Source: Candidatus Melainabacteria bacterium
GTDB lineage: Bacteria; Vulcanimicrobiota; JABDET01
Direction: 5' to 3'
Length of the DNA: 33,230 nucleotides
Assembly: GCA_013286945.1 (NCBI GenBank)
Contig: JABDET010000012.1
Coordinates: 1 to 33,230 of the forward strand
This document shows positions 25,411 to 33,230 of the stretch, piece by piece. The translations under genes were made by a program, and so were the position numbers. How positions within the stretch are numbered: the stretch's first letter is position 1; the number at the start of each line of letters is the position of its first letter. The notes under the pieces are model-generated. The model saw only the letters and a list, made by a program, of their open reading frames with translations, searched no databases and was not told the origin of the DNA.

Positions 25411-25445
25411 TTTGCAATTCTAGTTTGTCAATTGTCAAATCGCAA
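25411..25445. repeat. AT-rich intergenic repeat fragment, copy 3
   Basis: TTTGTCAATTGTCAAATCG shares the CAATTGTC/GACAATTG core with the blocks at 7975 and 15899, and again lies immediately after a gene, here the globin gene. It is short and its membership of the family is tentative. Confidence 0.35.
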
Positions 25446-25453
25446 TACGGCTT

Positions 25454-25981
25454 CTAGTAACCACCTTTTTGTGTCATCGGGACTCTTCCGCCGGTATTCT
25501 CAACAATGTCCTTTTTCATAGGACCCAGGATGCCTAAGAGCTCTTTCTGCTCTTCTTTTCCCACCTTAAATTTGTTGAGTGTGCTAACCAAATCTTCCAC
25601 AAGCGCATTGAAATCAGCCGTCTTAATTCCCATGCCGGCATGTGCTGTTTTCATGTCTTTCCCGGTGTATTTGCAAGGGCCCCCGGCGCCTGCGCAAATA
25701 AGATCAACCAAATGCATCTTAAATTTCGCCAACCGTTTGGGATCGGAAGCTGTTTTCGCAAAAAACTTGTTGATCCGCTTGTCACCAGCCACTTGAGCTA
25801 CAAAAGCATCCACGACTGCAACAATGGCTTTCTTTTGCCCCAATCGATCATAAAGGGGCTTCTTCTTCATCATCATCGTCATGGGCTTGCCGGTACTGTC
25901 CTTTGCCATGACTACCCCTGCACTAAGGGAAACCACCATAAACGCTACCAGAATAACTGCGAGAGTCAAAATCCTTCGCAT
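25454..25981 (-). CDS. Exported truncated hemoglobin (group 1-like)
   Basis: A 175-residue 2-on-2 globin. Residues 1-26 are a Sec signal peptide (MRRILTLAVILVAFMVVSLS, cleavage likely after VMA), which places it in the periplasm. The globin runs from LYDRLGQKKAIVAVVDAFV to the C-terminus. His114 in DMKTAHAGMGI is the expected proximal haem ligand, and KFKMHLVDLICAGAGG is the E-helix region. Cys96 and Cys103 could pair. A Met/Lys-rich linker (about 33-41) joins the two parts. Truncated globins bind O2 or NO, often for NO detoxification; the actual role is unknown. GGAG precedes the ATG and a strong terminator follows, so it is probably monocistronic. Confidence 0.9.
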   Translation of the reverse strand: MRRILTLAVILVAFMVVSLSAGVVMAKDSTGKPMTMMMKKKPLYDRLGQKKAIVAVVDAFVAQVAGDKRINKFFAKTASDPKRLAKFKMHLVDLICAGAGGPCKYTGKDMKTAHAGMGIKTADFNALVEDLVSTLNKFKVGKEEQKELLGILGPMKKDIVENTGGRVPMTQKGGY

Positions 25982-26199
25982 GAAACAACTCCTTTCAATT
26001 TTTTTAGAATGACAGTTTGACGTTCCATGAGTCTAAGCCATCTCCTTCTTCAGTCCCTTTTTTTCTCACGCTTATGACATCAAGTTGTTAGAGAATTTTT
26101 GAACAAATCGGTATGGCTGTAAGCTCGGCGCCATAGGAAAAAGGGTTCATCTTTAAAGAGAAAGAAGTGATTGAAAGCTTTACTCAAGGAGGAATACGG

Positions 26200-27147
26200 A
26201 TGGAAAAAGTCTTGATCATTGGTGCTGGCCCAGCAGGCTACACGGCGGCGATTTACGCTGCACGCGCCAACTTAAGTCCGTTGCTTATTGCTGGTCCGCT
26301 CCCTGGTGGGCAGTTGATGCTGACAAGCGAAGTGGAAAACTATCCCGGTTTTAAAGACCCCATTGTCGGCCCGAACTTGATGGAAGAGATGCGATTACAA
26401 GCCGAACGATTTGGAACTCGATATCTTTATGCCCAGGTCGAAAAAGTTGATTTTTCGAAGCCTCCCTTTAAGGTCTGGATTGACAACGATGAAGTGATTG
26501 AAGCGAAAACCGTTATTGTTTGCACCGGCGCCAGCTCGCGCAGGCTTGGGATTCCAGGTGAGGCAGAGCTTCTTGGGAGAGGGATTTCCACCTGTGCCGT
26601 TTGTGATGGATTTTTTTACAAGAATAAGGATGTCGTGGTGGTGGGTGGAGGAGATTCGGCTTTAGAAGAAGCCATTTATCTGGCGAAGATGGTGAAAACG
26701 GTGACCATGGTCCATCGACGGGATAAATTTCGAGGCTCTAAGATCATGCAAGACAGAGTTTTTCAACTCCCGAACGTCTCGGTTCTCTGGAACACGGGAG
26801 TGAGCAAGATACTCGGTGCTGAGGAAGGCAAGCTCAAGGGACTTCTCCTTGAAGACCTTGCCAGTGGAAAGACTTTCGAAAAGCTTTGTGATGGTGCGTT
26901 CGTGGCCATAGGTCATATTCCAGGTACCGCCGCTTACAAAGATTGGCTTGATTTGGACGAAAAAGGGTACATCAAGGTGAGCGAAGGGACCAAAACCAAT
27001 ATCCCCGGAATTTTTGCGGCCGGGGATTGCGTGGATCACGTTTATCGGCAAGCGGTCACCGCCGCAGGAATGGGCTGCATGGCTGCGCTTGATTGCGAAC
27101 GCTACCTTGAAAACAGCGAAGTCGGCGTTCCCGCAAAGCGAGGTTAG
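26200..27147 (+). CDS. trxB: Thioredoxin reductase
   Basis: A 315-residue low-molecular-weight thioredoxin reductase that transfers electrons from NADPH through FAD to thioredoxin. FAD motif IIGAGPAGYTAAIYAARA, redox pair CAVC near residues 131-134 (most homologues have CATC), NADPH motif VVVVGGGDSALEEA, and FAAGDCVD near the end. The ATG at 26200 follows AAGGAGG by 7 nt and begins the conserved fold; a longer frame from 26167 is not needed. Divergent from the globin gene across 218 bp. Its stop overlaps the stop of the opposing gene, leaving no room for a terminator. Confidence 0.95.
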   Translation: MEKVLIIGAGPAGYTAAIYAARANLSPLLIAGPLPGGQLMLTSEVENYPGFKDPIVGPNLMEEMRLQAERFGTRYLYAQVEKVDFSKPPFKVWIDNDEVIEAKTVIVCTGASSRRLGIPGEAELLGRGISTCAVCDGFFYKNKDVVVVGGGDSALEEAIYLAKMVKTVTMVHRRDKFRGSKIMQDRVFQLPNVSVLWNTGVSKILGAEEGKLKGLLLEDLASGKTFEKLCDGAFVAIGHIPGTAAYKDWLDLDEKGYIKVSEGTKTNIPGIFAAGDCVDHVYRQAVTAAGMGCMAALDCERYLENSEVGVPAKRG

Positions 27148-27491
27148 TAGCTGAGCTTAACTCGGTAAAACACTTGGAAAACCAGTTTCCAAATGAAGAA
27201 GGTTAGGAAAGGGCTGGCCATAAGCGCCGTGGCTAAACAATATAATACATTCGTTACTTTTCTTCGGTTTTTCAAGATTGCCAGGAACAACAGAAAGATG
27301 ATTCCATCCACGATGAATAGCGAAATAAGCGCACGAACGGTCAGAGCATAAGGTAGCTTGGCTTTATTCACCGCATCGCCGACATCCATCATGAAGCCAA
27401 GTAAAAAAGCGAATTGAAACATTCCACCCATGATCAGAATGAGTACGCCGCCGGCGAAACTTAGAATGTCTTCTGTATAGCGATCCGCCAT
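27144..27491 (-). CDS. Small membrane protein
   Basis: Unrecognised 115-residue protein with hydrophobic segments near residues 11-34, 51-71 and 84-108, and a basic loop (KNRRKV) between the last two, suggesting three to four membrane helices. It starts 7 bp after the ilvE stop and so belongs to the distal end of the nfeD operon. Its TAA overlaps the trxB TAG by two bases on the opposite strand. Confidence 0.7.
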   Translation of the reverse strand: MADRYTEDILSFAGGVLILIMGGMFQFAFLLGFMMDVGDAVNKAKLPYALTVRALISLFIVDGIIFLLFLAILKNRRKVTNVLYCLATALMASPFLTFFIWKLVFQVFYRVKLSY

Positions 27492-27498
27492 GGCGCTT

Positions 27499-28398
27499 CT
27501 AAACAGCTTTGGCTTGCTCTTTGGGGTAGACCGGGACGCCGATTTGGCGGGTTAAGGCCCGATAGGCTTCAAGAACGGCAAGCGTGACTTTCCCCGGCTT
27601 CCCATCGCCAACACCGCGTCCATCCACCTCGATGACTGGAACAATCTCGGCACCAGTCCCGGTTAAGAAACACTCATCGGCGATGTAAAGATCATGCGAA
27701 TTGAGCAACGCTTCTTCTGCGACTAAACCTAACTGTGGAGCCAAGTCAATCACGGTTTGCCGCGTAATGCCCTCCAAAGCACCCAAATAGCACGGCGGGG
27801 TCAACAGCTTTTTCCCTTTGACCACAAAAACGTTTTCAACGGTTCCCTCAACCAGATAGCCATCATGGTTTAGCATTATGGCTTCGTCAAGCCCCTGTTT
27901 TATTTGCTCAATTTTAGCGAGGATGTTGTTCAGATAATTCAAACTCTTGATCCGTCCATTCAAGGAGTCAGGCGGATTTCGACGGGTAGAAGCAATCATC
28001 ACCTTTAACCCACGACGATAGGTCTCTTCTGGATAAACTGAAATCTTATCCGCCATGATCACCACGGTCGACTCTCGACATTTTCTCGGATCGATACCGA
28101 GATCTCCGGTTCCCCGAGAAACAATTAAACGAATGTACGCTTCGGTGAGCTGGTTGCGGCGAACGGTTTCAATGACACTTTCCTTCATTTTGCCCTTGGA
28201 AAGGAGAATCGCCAAGTCAATCCCCTTGGCGCTTGCATAAAGCCGCTCCAAGTGCTCATCCAACTTGAAAATGCGCCCGCCGTAGACGCGAATTCCTTCA
28301 AAAATTCCATCCCCATAAAGAAACCCGTGATCCCAGATCGATACCTTGGCATTCTCCTTGGCCACCCAATCACCGTTCAGATAAATTTCTAGGCTCAT
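27499..28398 (-). CDS. ilvE: Branched-chain amino acid aminotransferase
   Basis: A fold-type IV PLP enzyme of 299 residues that interconverts leucine, isoleucine and valine with their 2-oxo acids. The PLP lysine is Lys151 in RIKSLNYLNN; LVEGTVENVFVV and FLTGTGAEIVPV are conserved cofactor-binding segments, and GFLYGDGIFEGIRVY marks the N-terminal domain. D-amino-acid transaminase and 4-amino-4-deoxychorismate lyase share this fold, but the GIFEGIR and YLNN signatures favour IlvE. The start overlaps the TPR gene stop by ATGA. Confidence 0.92.
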   Translation of the reverse strand: MSLEIYLNGDWVAKENAKVSIWDHGFLYGDGIFEGIRVYGGRIFKLDEHLERLYASAKGIDLAILLSKGKMKESVIETVRRNQLTEAYIRLIVSRGTGDLGIDPRKCRESTVVIMADKISVYPEETYRRGLKVMIASTRRNPPDSLNGRIKSLNYLNNILAKIEQIKQGLDEAIMLNHDGYLVEGTVENVFVVKGKKLLTPPCYLGALEGITRQTVIDLAPQLGLVAEEALLNSHDLYIADECFLTGTGAEIVPVIEVDGRGVGDGKPGKVTLAVLEAYRALTRQIGVPVYPKEQAKAV

Positions 28399-29669
28399 TC
28401 TCTTCCTCCACTTGTGTTAATCTTTTCGCCGATTCCAGCGGGAAGCTCCCACATGGCCCGAATGATTCTTCCTCGGAGCTTGTCATTCGAAGCCCAGCGG
28501 GATGCCGCATCATACTCCGCGTACGCCTTTTCAAAATCTTTCTTTTCCCGGTAGATCAATCCTAATTGATAGTGAGCTAAGGCGTCTTTGGGATCGAGAT
28601 CCACTGCTTTTTGATATTCCAAAGCCGCCTCGTCTGTTTTTTCGAGCCTTTCATAAATTTCACCCAATTTTTCGTGATAAAACCCTCGCCTGGGATCAAT
28701 GAGAACGGCTTGCTCATATGCCTTGGCTGACTTTAACCATTCGCGATCGATTTCATAAATTCTTCCCAATCGAGCGTAAGCTTCAGAATTTTTTGGGTCC
28801 AGGGCAATCACCTTAAGGTAGGCCGCCAGGGCTCTTTGGGAATCACCTAAGGCCATGTAGGCTTCTCCCAGGTTGAACAGGTAAGCCGGTTCACTGGGAT
28901 CCAAAGCCATGGCTTTTTGGTAATTGGCGATGGCTTCGGTGTCTCCACGCGGTTCCGAATGCAAAAGAAGGCCTAAGGCGTTGTAATAATCAGGATTGAT
29001 CGGACTGTCTGCAATAGCTTTCTCGTATTCTCTTTTTGCAAGGTTTGATTCACCTAGATTTTCATAAGCTTCGGCTAATCGAAACCGGGTGTCTCCATCT
29101 TCGGTGGCCGAAAGCGATTCTTGATATTCCTCGATGGCCTCTTTCAGCTTTCCCAAGTTGTACTCGGTTCTCCCAAGATTATAATGTAAGACCGGATCCG
29201 AGGAATCAAGCTTGATGGCCTGTTCATAATGAAGAGCAGCATCTCCATATTCCCCTTGGTTGTATTCAAGGTTAGCTAGGTGATTAAACAAAATGGATTC
29301 CTTCGAATTCAACCGTATCGCTTCGCGTGCTTCGGTCAGGGCATCATCGGATTGATTTTGTTTCGCCAAAGCTTTCGATAAACCAAAGTGAAGCAGTGCA
29401 TCTTTGGGATTGAGGCCAATGGCTTGCCTTAAGGCTACTTCACCTTGACTGTAGTCGTCCATGGCCAAATAAGCTTCACCAAGAGCCCGATAATACATGG
29501 CAGAACTTGGATTCAAGTTAATCGCCTTTTTTAATTCCACCACCGCTTTCTCGGGTTCTCCTTTTTCCAAAAGAAAGAGCCCTTCCACGAAATGACGGCT
29601 CGATTCGCTTGCAGCAAACGTAGCCTGTGCGAAGAGAAGAAACAAGAAAAGCAGGCCGGCTTTTCTCAA
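28395..29669 (-). CDS. Exported TPR repeat protein
   Basis: A 424-residue protein with a short signal peptide (MRKAGLLFLFLLFAQATFAA, cleavage likely after TFA or FAA). About eleven consecutive 34-residue TPR units fill the rest, recognisable by repeated A-x-x-x-x-x-x-A-I-x-L-(N/D)-P patterns such as AIGLNPKDALLHFGLS and AVDLDPKDALAHYQLG. TPR solenoids are protein-binding scaffolds; the partner is unknown. It overlaps the slipin gene upstream and ilvE downstream by ATGA at each end, so it is strongly coupled. Lying next to NfeD and slipin suggests membrane-associated assembly or quality control. Confidence 0.9.
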   Translation of the reverse strand: MRKAGLLFLFLLFAQATFAASESSRHFVEGLFLLEKGEPEKAVVELKKAINLNPSSAMYYRALGEAYLAMDDYSQGEVALRQAIGLNPKDALLHFGLSKALAKQNQSDDALTEAREAIRLNSKESILFNHLANLEYNQGEYGDAALHYEQAIKLDSSDPVLHYNLGRTEYNLGKLKEAIEEYQESLSATEDGDTRFRLAEAYENLGESNLAKREYEKAIADSPINPDYYNALGLLLHSEPRGDTEAIANYQKAMALDPSEPAYLFNLGEAYMALGDSQRALAAYLKVIALDPKNSEAYARLGRIYEIDREWLKSAKAYEQAVLIDPRRGFYHEKLGEIYERLEKTDEAALEYQKAVDLDPKDALAHYQLGLIYREKKDFEKAYAEYDAASRWASNDKLRGRIIRAMWELPAGIGEKINTSGGRE

Positions 29670-30439
29670 CCCTTTCCATCTCCAATTCTTGACAAAACTC
29701 CCTTTAAGAAATCGACCGGAATCGGAAATACGATGGTCGAGCTTTTTTCTGTAGCGATCTCAGTCAGCGTTTGCAAATAGCGAAGTTGGATACTCGCCGG
29801 TTCTTTTTGAATGATGGCAGCTGCATCAGCAAGTCTTTGTGCTGCTTGATATTCCCCTTCAGCATGAATAATCTTAGCCCGCTTCTCCCGCTCGGCTTCG
29901 GCTTGACGCGCAATCGCGCGTTGCATGGCTTGCGGAAGCTCCACGTCTTTAATCTGGACGGTGCTTACCTTCACTCCCCATGGTTCTGTGGCGTCGTCAA
30001 TAATTTTTTGAAGATCCAAATTGATCTTATCATGAGCCGATAGAATTTCATCCAACTCCGACTGGCCGATAATGCTTCGGAGCGTTGTTTGAGCTCGCTG
30101 GAACGTGTAGGCAAAATAATTCTCAACCTTCACGATGGCCGAAATCGGATCCACGATCGAAAAATAAACAACCGCGGTGACCTTAATGGTCACGTTGTCC
30201 TTGGTGATGATTTCTTGTGGAGGAATCTCCACGGTGCGAACACGGAGATCCACCATGGTGACCTTATCAATCCCCGGGATGATCAAGAACAAACCGGGTC
30301 CTCTTTCAGGACTGCTAAGCCGTCCCAATCGAAAAACAACGCCTCGCTCATACGGCTTCGCAATGCGGATCGCACTGGCGATCACAATCACGAACAAGAC
30401 AATAACATAAGTTCCAAGTGTTCCAAGGGTGAATGCCAC
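29666..30439 (-). CDS. SPFH-domain slipin (stomatin-like) protein
   Basis: A 257-residue membrane-anchored SPFH protein. One N-terminal helix (residues about 7-26) is followed by the stomatin pattern IAKPYERGVVFRLGRL, PGLFLIIPGIDKV and VDLRVRTVEIPPQEI, TKDNVTIKV. A helical C-terminal region (AIARQAEAEREKRAKIIHAE) promotes oligomerisation. The PH1511-type slipins are partnered with an NfeD protease and here the nfeD gene lies directly upstream. Start is GTG at 30439 with AAGGAGG 6 nt before it. A short TTACA pentamer run lies just upstream of that site. Confidence 0.93.
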   Translation of the reverse strand: MAFTLGTLGTYVIVLFVIVIASAIRIAKPYERGVVFRLGRLSSPERGPGLFLIIPGIDKVTMVDLRVRTVEIPPQEIITKDNVTIKVTAVVYFSIVDPISAIVKVENYFAYTFQRAQTTLRSIIGQSELDEILSAHDKINLDLQKIIDDATEPWGVKVSTVQIKDVELPQAMQRAIARQAEAEREKRAKIIHAEGEYQAAQRLADAAAIIQKEPASIQLRYLQTLTEIATEKSSTIVFPIPVDFLKGVLSRIGDGKG

Positions 30440-30449
30440 ACTAGCCTCC

Positions 30450-30466
30450 TTACATTACATTACATT
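30450..30466. repeat. TTACA pentanucleotide run
   Basis: Three full TTACA units plus TT in the 30-bp gap between nfeD and the slipin gene, immediately upstream of the slipin ribosome binding site. Confidence 0.8.
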
Positions 30467-30469
30467 CAG

Positions 30470-31801
30470 CTATTTCAAATCAACCGGAATGGGTTTCCGA
30501 ACATGGAGGAGCCGATTCTCCACTCGGACCACGTGAACTTTTTCTCCCACTTCCATCGTTCCATTTTCACTGACCGCTTTCCAAAGGAGCCCATCCACAA
30601 GAACATACCCTTCTGGAGAGAGCGGTTCCTTAACAATACCATACTGGCCAACCAAACTCTCCTTCCCAACAATGGGTTTCTCTCTTCTCACTTGCCAAAG
30701 CTTTCCAAGAACCAAGAACACGAAGCCCAAGGTGATGATCACGGTAGCCGCCACCACGGAGTAGAAGGTGGCACTGTAGCGATAGCCTGATTCAACCAAA
30801 AGAAGCGAGCCGAGAATTAAGGCGATGACTCCCCCAACGGTCATGATGCCATGGCTTTGAAGCTTGAATTCGAGAAGAAACAACACGAAGCTTAAAAGAA
30901 GTAGAAAAACTCCCGCATAATTAACCGGCAAAGTTCCCATGGCATAAAAGGCAAGGAGTAGCGAAATGGCTCCAACCACACCGGGAACAATGGCACCCGG
31001 AGACATCAACTCATAAAGCAATCCATAAAATCCGAGCATGAAAAGGATCAGCACGATTTCAGGGTGCGTGATGGTTAACAAGAAACTTTCAACCGAAGTC
31101 ATCGGGATTTGTTGAATCTCGGCATTCTTCGTGTGAAGAACGCGTTCACCACTTAAAATCTTCACTTTTTTCCCATCCATCTTGTTTAAAAGATCCCTCA
31201 GATCGTCAGCAACCAGATCGGCCACCTTAAGCTTAACCGCATCGTCTTCAGCCACGGACACACTTTGACGCACCGCTTTTTCAACCCAATCCACATTTCG
31301 GCCGTATCGTTTTGCATGGGTCTTCACGGTGGCCACAAACGTGTTGGTGACCTTGGCCCGTTCATCCCCTTGAATGTTCCCACCCCCGCCTGTCACCGGA
31401 TGGGCCGCACCGATGGTGGTTTGGGGTGACATCGCCACCACTTGTGCCGATTCGGCAATGTACATGCCAGCCGAAGCCGCCATGGCTCCACGAGGATAAA
31501 CAAAAACAGAAACCGGTACCGTTGAGTTGTCGATGGCGGTGATAATTTTCATCATCGCATCCCCAGACCCTCCCGGTGTGTTTAATTCGATGACAACGAA
31601 TTCCGCGTTTTCCTTGGCGGCTTGATCAATTCCGCGAATAAGATAAGACGCGGCTGGAGCAGAAATTGGCCCATTTAGGGTCAAAACGACCACTTTGGGT
31701 AGAGCGTTTCCCGTAGCTCCGACGCCACGGATGGAAAACAGGTAAAACCCAAGAAGGAATAAGGAAAGGACAAAATGGGGGAACAGTGATCTTTTCTTCA
31801 T
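30470..31801 (-). CDS. nfeD: NfeD1-type membrane serine protease (ClpP class)
   Basis: A 443-residue protein combining a ClpP-like protease domain, a membrane domain and an NfeD OB-fold. A signal segment (residues about 8-29) precedes VIELNTPGGSGDAMMKI. The catalytic Ser110 sits in GAMAASAGMYIA and Lys150 in GDERAKVTN, matching the Ser-Lys dyad of Pyrococcus PH1510, which cleaves stomatin. Four or five helices follow (about 238-375), and the C-terminal OB-fold covers about 378-443 (GKESLVGQYGIV to the end). It heads the operon nfeD-slipin-TPR-ilvE. The ribosome binding site before the ATG is weak. Confidence 0.93.
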   Translation of the reverse strand: MKKRSLFPHFVLSLFLLGFYLFSIRGVGATGNALPKVVVLTLNGPISAPAASYLIRGIDQAAKENAEFVVIELNTPGGSGDAMMKIITAIDNSTVPVSVFVYPRGAMAASAGMYIAESAQVVAMSPQTTIGAAHPVTGGGGNIQGDERAKVTNTFVATVKTHAKRYGRNVDWVEKAVRQSVSVAEDDAVKLKVADLVADDLRDLLNKMDGKKVKILSGERVLHTKNAEIQQIPMTSVESFLLTITHPEIVLILFMLGFYGLLYELMSPGAIVPGVVGAISLLLAFYAMGTLPVNYAGVFLLLLSFVLFLLEFKLQSHGIMTVGGVIALILGSLLLVESGYRYSATFYSVVAATVIITLGFVFLVLGKLWQVRREKPIVGKESLVGQYGIVKEPLSPEGYVLVDGLLWKAVSENGTMEVGEKVHVVRVENRLLHVRKPIPVDLK

Positions 31802-31840
31802 TGAAATTGCTCTGTGAATTTAGTCTTCCACCGGGTGTGA

Positions 31841-31864
31841 GCAAATCCTGCGTGCAAGGATTGC
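31841..31864. promoter_or_regulatory. Imperfect palindrome in the nfeD-metG divergent gap
   Basis: GCAAATCCT and AGGATTGC face each other around TGCA-containing centre in a 97-bp gap between divergent genes, so it could be an operator or part of overlapping promoters. One skipped base; could be chance. Confidence 0.25.
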
Positions 31865-31898
31865 CATCCTCTTTCAAGAAAAAAAGGGCATGCCGAAA

Positions 31899-33230
31899 AT
31901 GTTTTACATTACGACTCCCATCTACTACCCCAATGGCATCCCTCACGTGGGAACAGCTTACACCACCATTGCCGCCGACATCCTCGCGCGGTGGCATCAC
32001 TTGAAAGAAGGAACTGCTTTTCTCTTAACTGGTACCGATGAGCACGGACAAAAGGTTGAACAAGCCGCAAAAGCCAAGAACATTCCCCCTCTGGCTTACG
32101 TCGATGAGATTGTTCCACTGTTTAAGAAAGCTTGGCGTCAACTCGACATTCAGTACGACGATTTCATTCGAACCACCGAACCTCGTCACGTTGAAACGGT
32201 GATAGAGATCTTCAATCTTCTTTGCGAACAAGGGGATGTCTACAAGAGTTATTATGAAGGCTGGTATTGTGTTTCATGTGAAACATTTTGGCTCCCTAAT
32301 CAGTTAAAGGAAGGAAAATGCCCCAATCCGGAATGCCAACGACCCGTAGAATGGTTAAAAGAAGAAGATTACTTTTTCAAACTTTCCGCTTACCAGGACC
32401 GTCTCTTAGCACATTACGACTCTTACCCCGATTTTGTGCGACCACAAACTCGATTGAATGAGGTCACAAGTTTTGTGAAGACAGGTCTTCAGGATGTTTG
32501 TGTCTCTCGAAAAGGACTTGGCTGGGGGATTGGGGTTCCCGGAGATTCGGAACGTTCAATTTATGTTTGGATTGATGCGCTAACCAATTACATCACCGCC
32601 ATCGGGTTTAAGCATGATGAAAAGCGTTTCCGTGAACTTTGGCCAGCCGATGTCCATTTGGTCGGAAAAGACATTCTGCGATTCCACGCCGTGATTTGGC
32701 CTGCCATGCTGATGGCCTTGAAGCTTCCGCTTCCAAAGCAAATCTTTGCTAATGGCTGGCTAACCCTCGGGGGATCTAAGATCTCAAAAAGCCGCGGTGG
32801 CTCACGAAATTTGATGGAGCTCTTGGATGACTACGGTTCCGATACGCTTCGCTATTTTCTCATGCGCGAAGCCTCGTTTGGCCTTGATCTAGATTTTTCG
32901 GAAGAGGGGATCATTCGTCGATTGAACACCGATTTGGCCAATGACCTCGGAAACCTTGTCCATCGAGTCCTTTCGATGATTCACCGTTATTTCGAAGGAA
33001 AAATTCCTCATTTCGATTCCGCAGAAAATATTGACGAAGAACTTAAGAACACGGTCTTAAAACTTCCGAAGGAAGCAGGAGCACAATTGGAACAGCTTCG
33101 CTTTCGCGAAGCCCTTGAGCTGATTTTTGATAGTGTCATCCGCGCCAACAAATACGTTGATGAAGTAGCCCCTTGGAAACTGAAGAAGGAAGGGAATGAA
33201 AAGCGCTTGGGGACCGTGCTTTACAACTTA
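31899..33230 (+). CDS. metG: Methionyl-tRNA synthetase, C-terminally cut by window edge
   Basis: At least 444 residues of a class I synthetase that charges tRNA-Met; the frame is open to the last base. The HIGH-type motif is in MFYITTPIYYPNGIPHVGTAY (HVGT), GTDEHGQKVEQAA follows, and the KMSKS loop reads KISKS in LGGSKISKSRGG. The zinc knuckle has four Cys in YCVSCETFW and GKCPNPECQRP. The anticodon-binding helical domain begins near residue 335. ATG at 31899 is preferred because AAAGGG lies 10 nt upstream; ATG at 31890 would sit against that site and adds only three residues. A parS-like 16-mer is embedded in the zinc-knuckle codons. Confidence 0.95.
   Translation, partial: MFYITTPIYYPNGIPHVGTAYTTIAADILARWHHLKEGTAFLLTGTDEHGQKVEQAAKAKNIPPLAYVDEIVPLFKKAWRQLDIQYDDFIRTTEPRHVETVIEIFNLLCEQGDVYKSYYEGWYCVSCETFWLPNQLKEGKCPNPECQRPVEWLKEEDYFFKLSAYQDRLLAHYDSYPDFVRPQTRLNEVTSFVKTGLQDVCVSRKGLGWGIGVPGDSERSIYVWIDALTNYITAIGFKHDEKRFRELWPADVHLVGKDILRFHAVIWPAMLMALKLPLPKQIFANGWLTLGGSKISKSRGGSRNLMELLDDYGSDTLRYFLMREASFGLDLDFSEEGIIRRLNTDLANDLGNLVHRVLSMIHRYFEGKIPHFDSAENIDEELKNTVLKLPKEAGAQLEQLRFREALELIFDSVIRANKYVDEVAPWKLKKEGNEKRLGTVLYNL
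32270..32285. promoter_or_regulatory. parS-like 16-mer inside metG
   Basis: TGTTTCATGTGAAACA differs from the parS consensus TGTTTCACGTGAAACA at one base, in the central CACGTG. It encodes the zinc-knuckle residues around Cys-Glu-Thr, so coding constraint may explain part of the match. Confidence 0.35.

Overview
The window looks like a chromosomal stretch of a diderm (Gram-negative-type) bacterium of moderate GC content. An AsmA/TamB-like envelope protein and several Sec-type signal peptides support the double membrane. Flavin-dependent ThyX, oxygen-dependent glycine oxidase ThiO and an exported truncated globin suggest life with some oxygen. The phylum cannot be fixed from the sequence; an uncultured lineage near Nitrospirota or the former Deltaproteobacteria is only a guess. 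No phage, insertion sequence with transposase, CRISPR array, tRNA or rRNA was seen.

Layout. 1-2309: two unrecognised proteins, the first with repeated glycine-zipper segments, separated by a parS-like site. 2344-5874 (minus): purine operon purD-purF-purN, interrupted between purF and purN by a 203-bp MITE-like palindrome. 6083-12287 (plus): thiamine operon thiC-thiO-thiS-thiG-tenI/thiE-thiE-thiD with several 4-nt overlaps and no visible TPP riboswitch. 12428-14641: a large Ser/Thr/Ala-rich protein with 51-bp tandem repeats. 14775-15863: the Mrp/ApbC Fe-S carrier ATPase. 15988-22580 (minus): a small membrane protein, a DpnA-like adenine methyltransferase, pterin carbinolamine dehydratase, thyX and a 1314-residue AsmA-like protein. 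22646-23527 (plus): a metallo-beta-lactamase-fold hydrolase, converging across a repeat cluster on pyrE and an exported stalk-like protein (minus). 25454-25981 (minus): exported globin, with a clear terminator after it. 26200-27147 (plus): trxB. 27144-31801 (minus): nfeD-slipin-TPR-ilvE plus a small membrane protein. 31899-end (plus): metG, cut by the window edge.

Most genes are core metabolism (purines, thiamine, dTMP, UMP, branched-chain amino acids, Fe-S and thiol maintenance, Met-tRNA charging). The unusual content is between the genes. At least four kinds of small palindromic repeat sit at gene 3' ends or directly against start codons, and several appear to supply the last codons of the upstream protein. 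The most striking kind is a hairpin at 21329-21388 and again at 23719-23778. The flanks and loop are conserved, but the six-base stem has a different sequence in each copy and is still fully complementary. A nested cluster of related hairpins lies just before the second copy. Two parS-like 16-mers, one intergenic and one inside metG, raise the possibility that the window lies near the replication origin.
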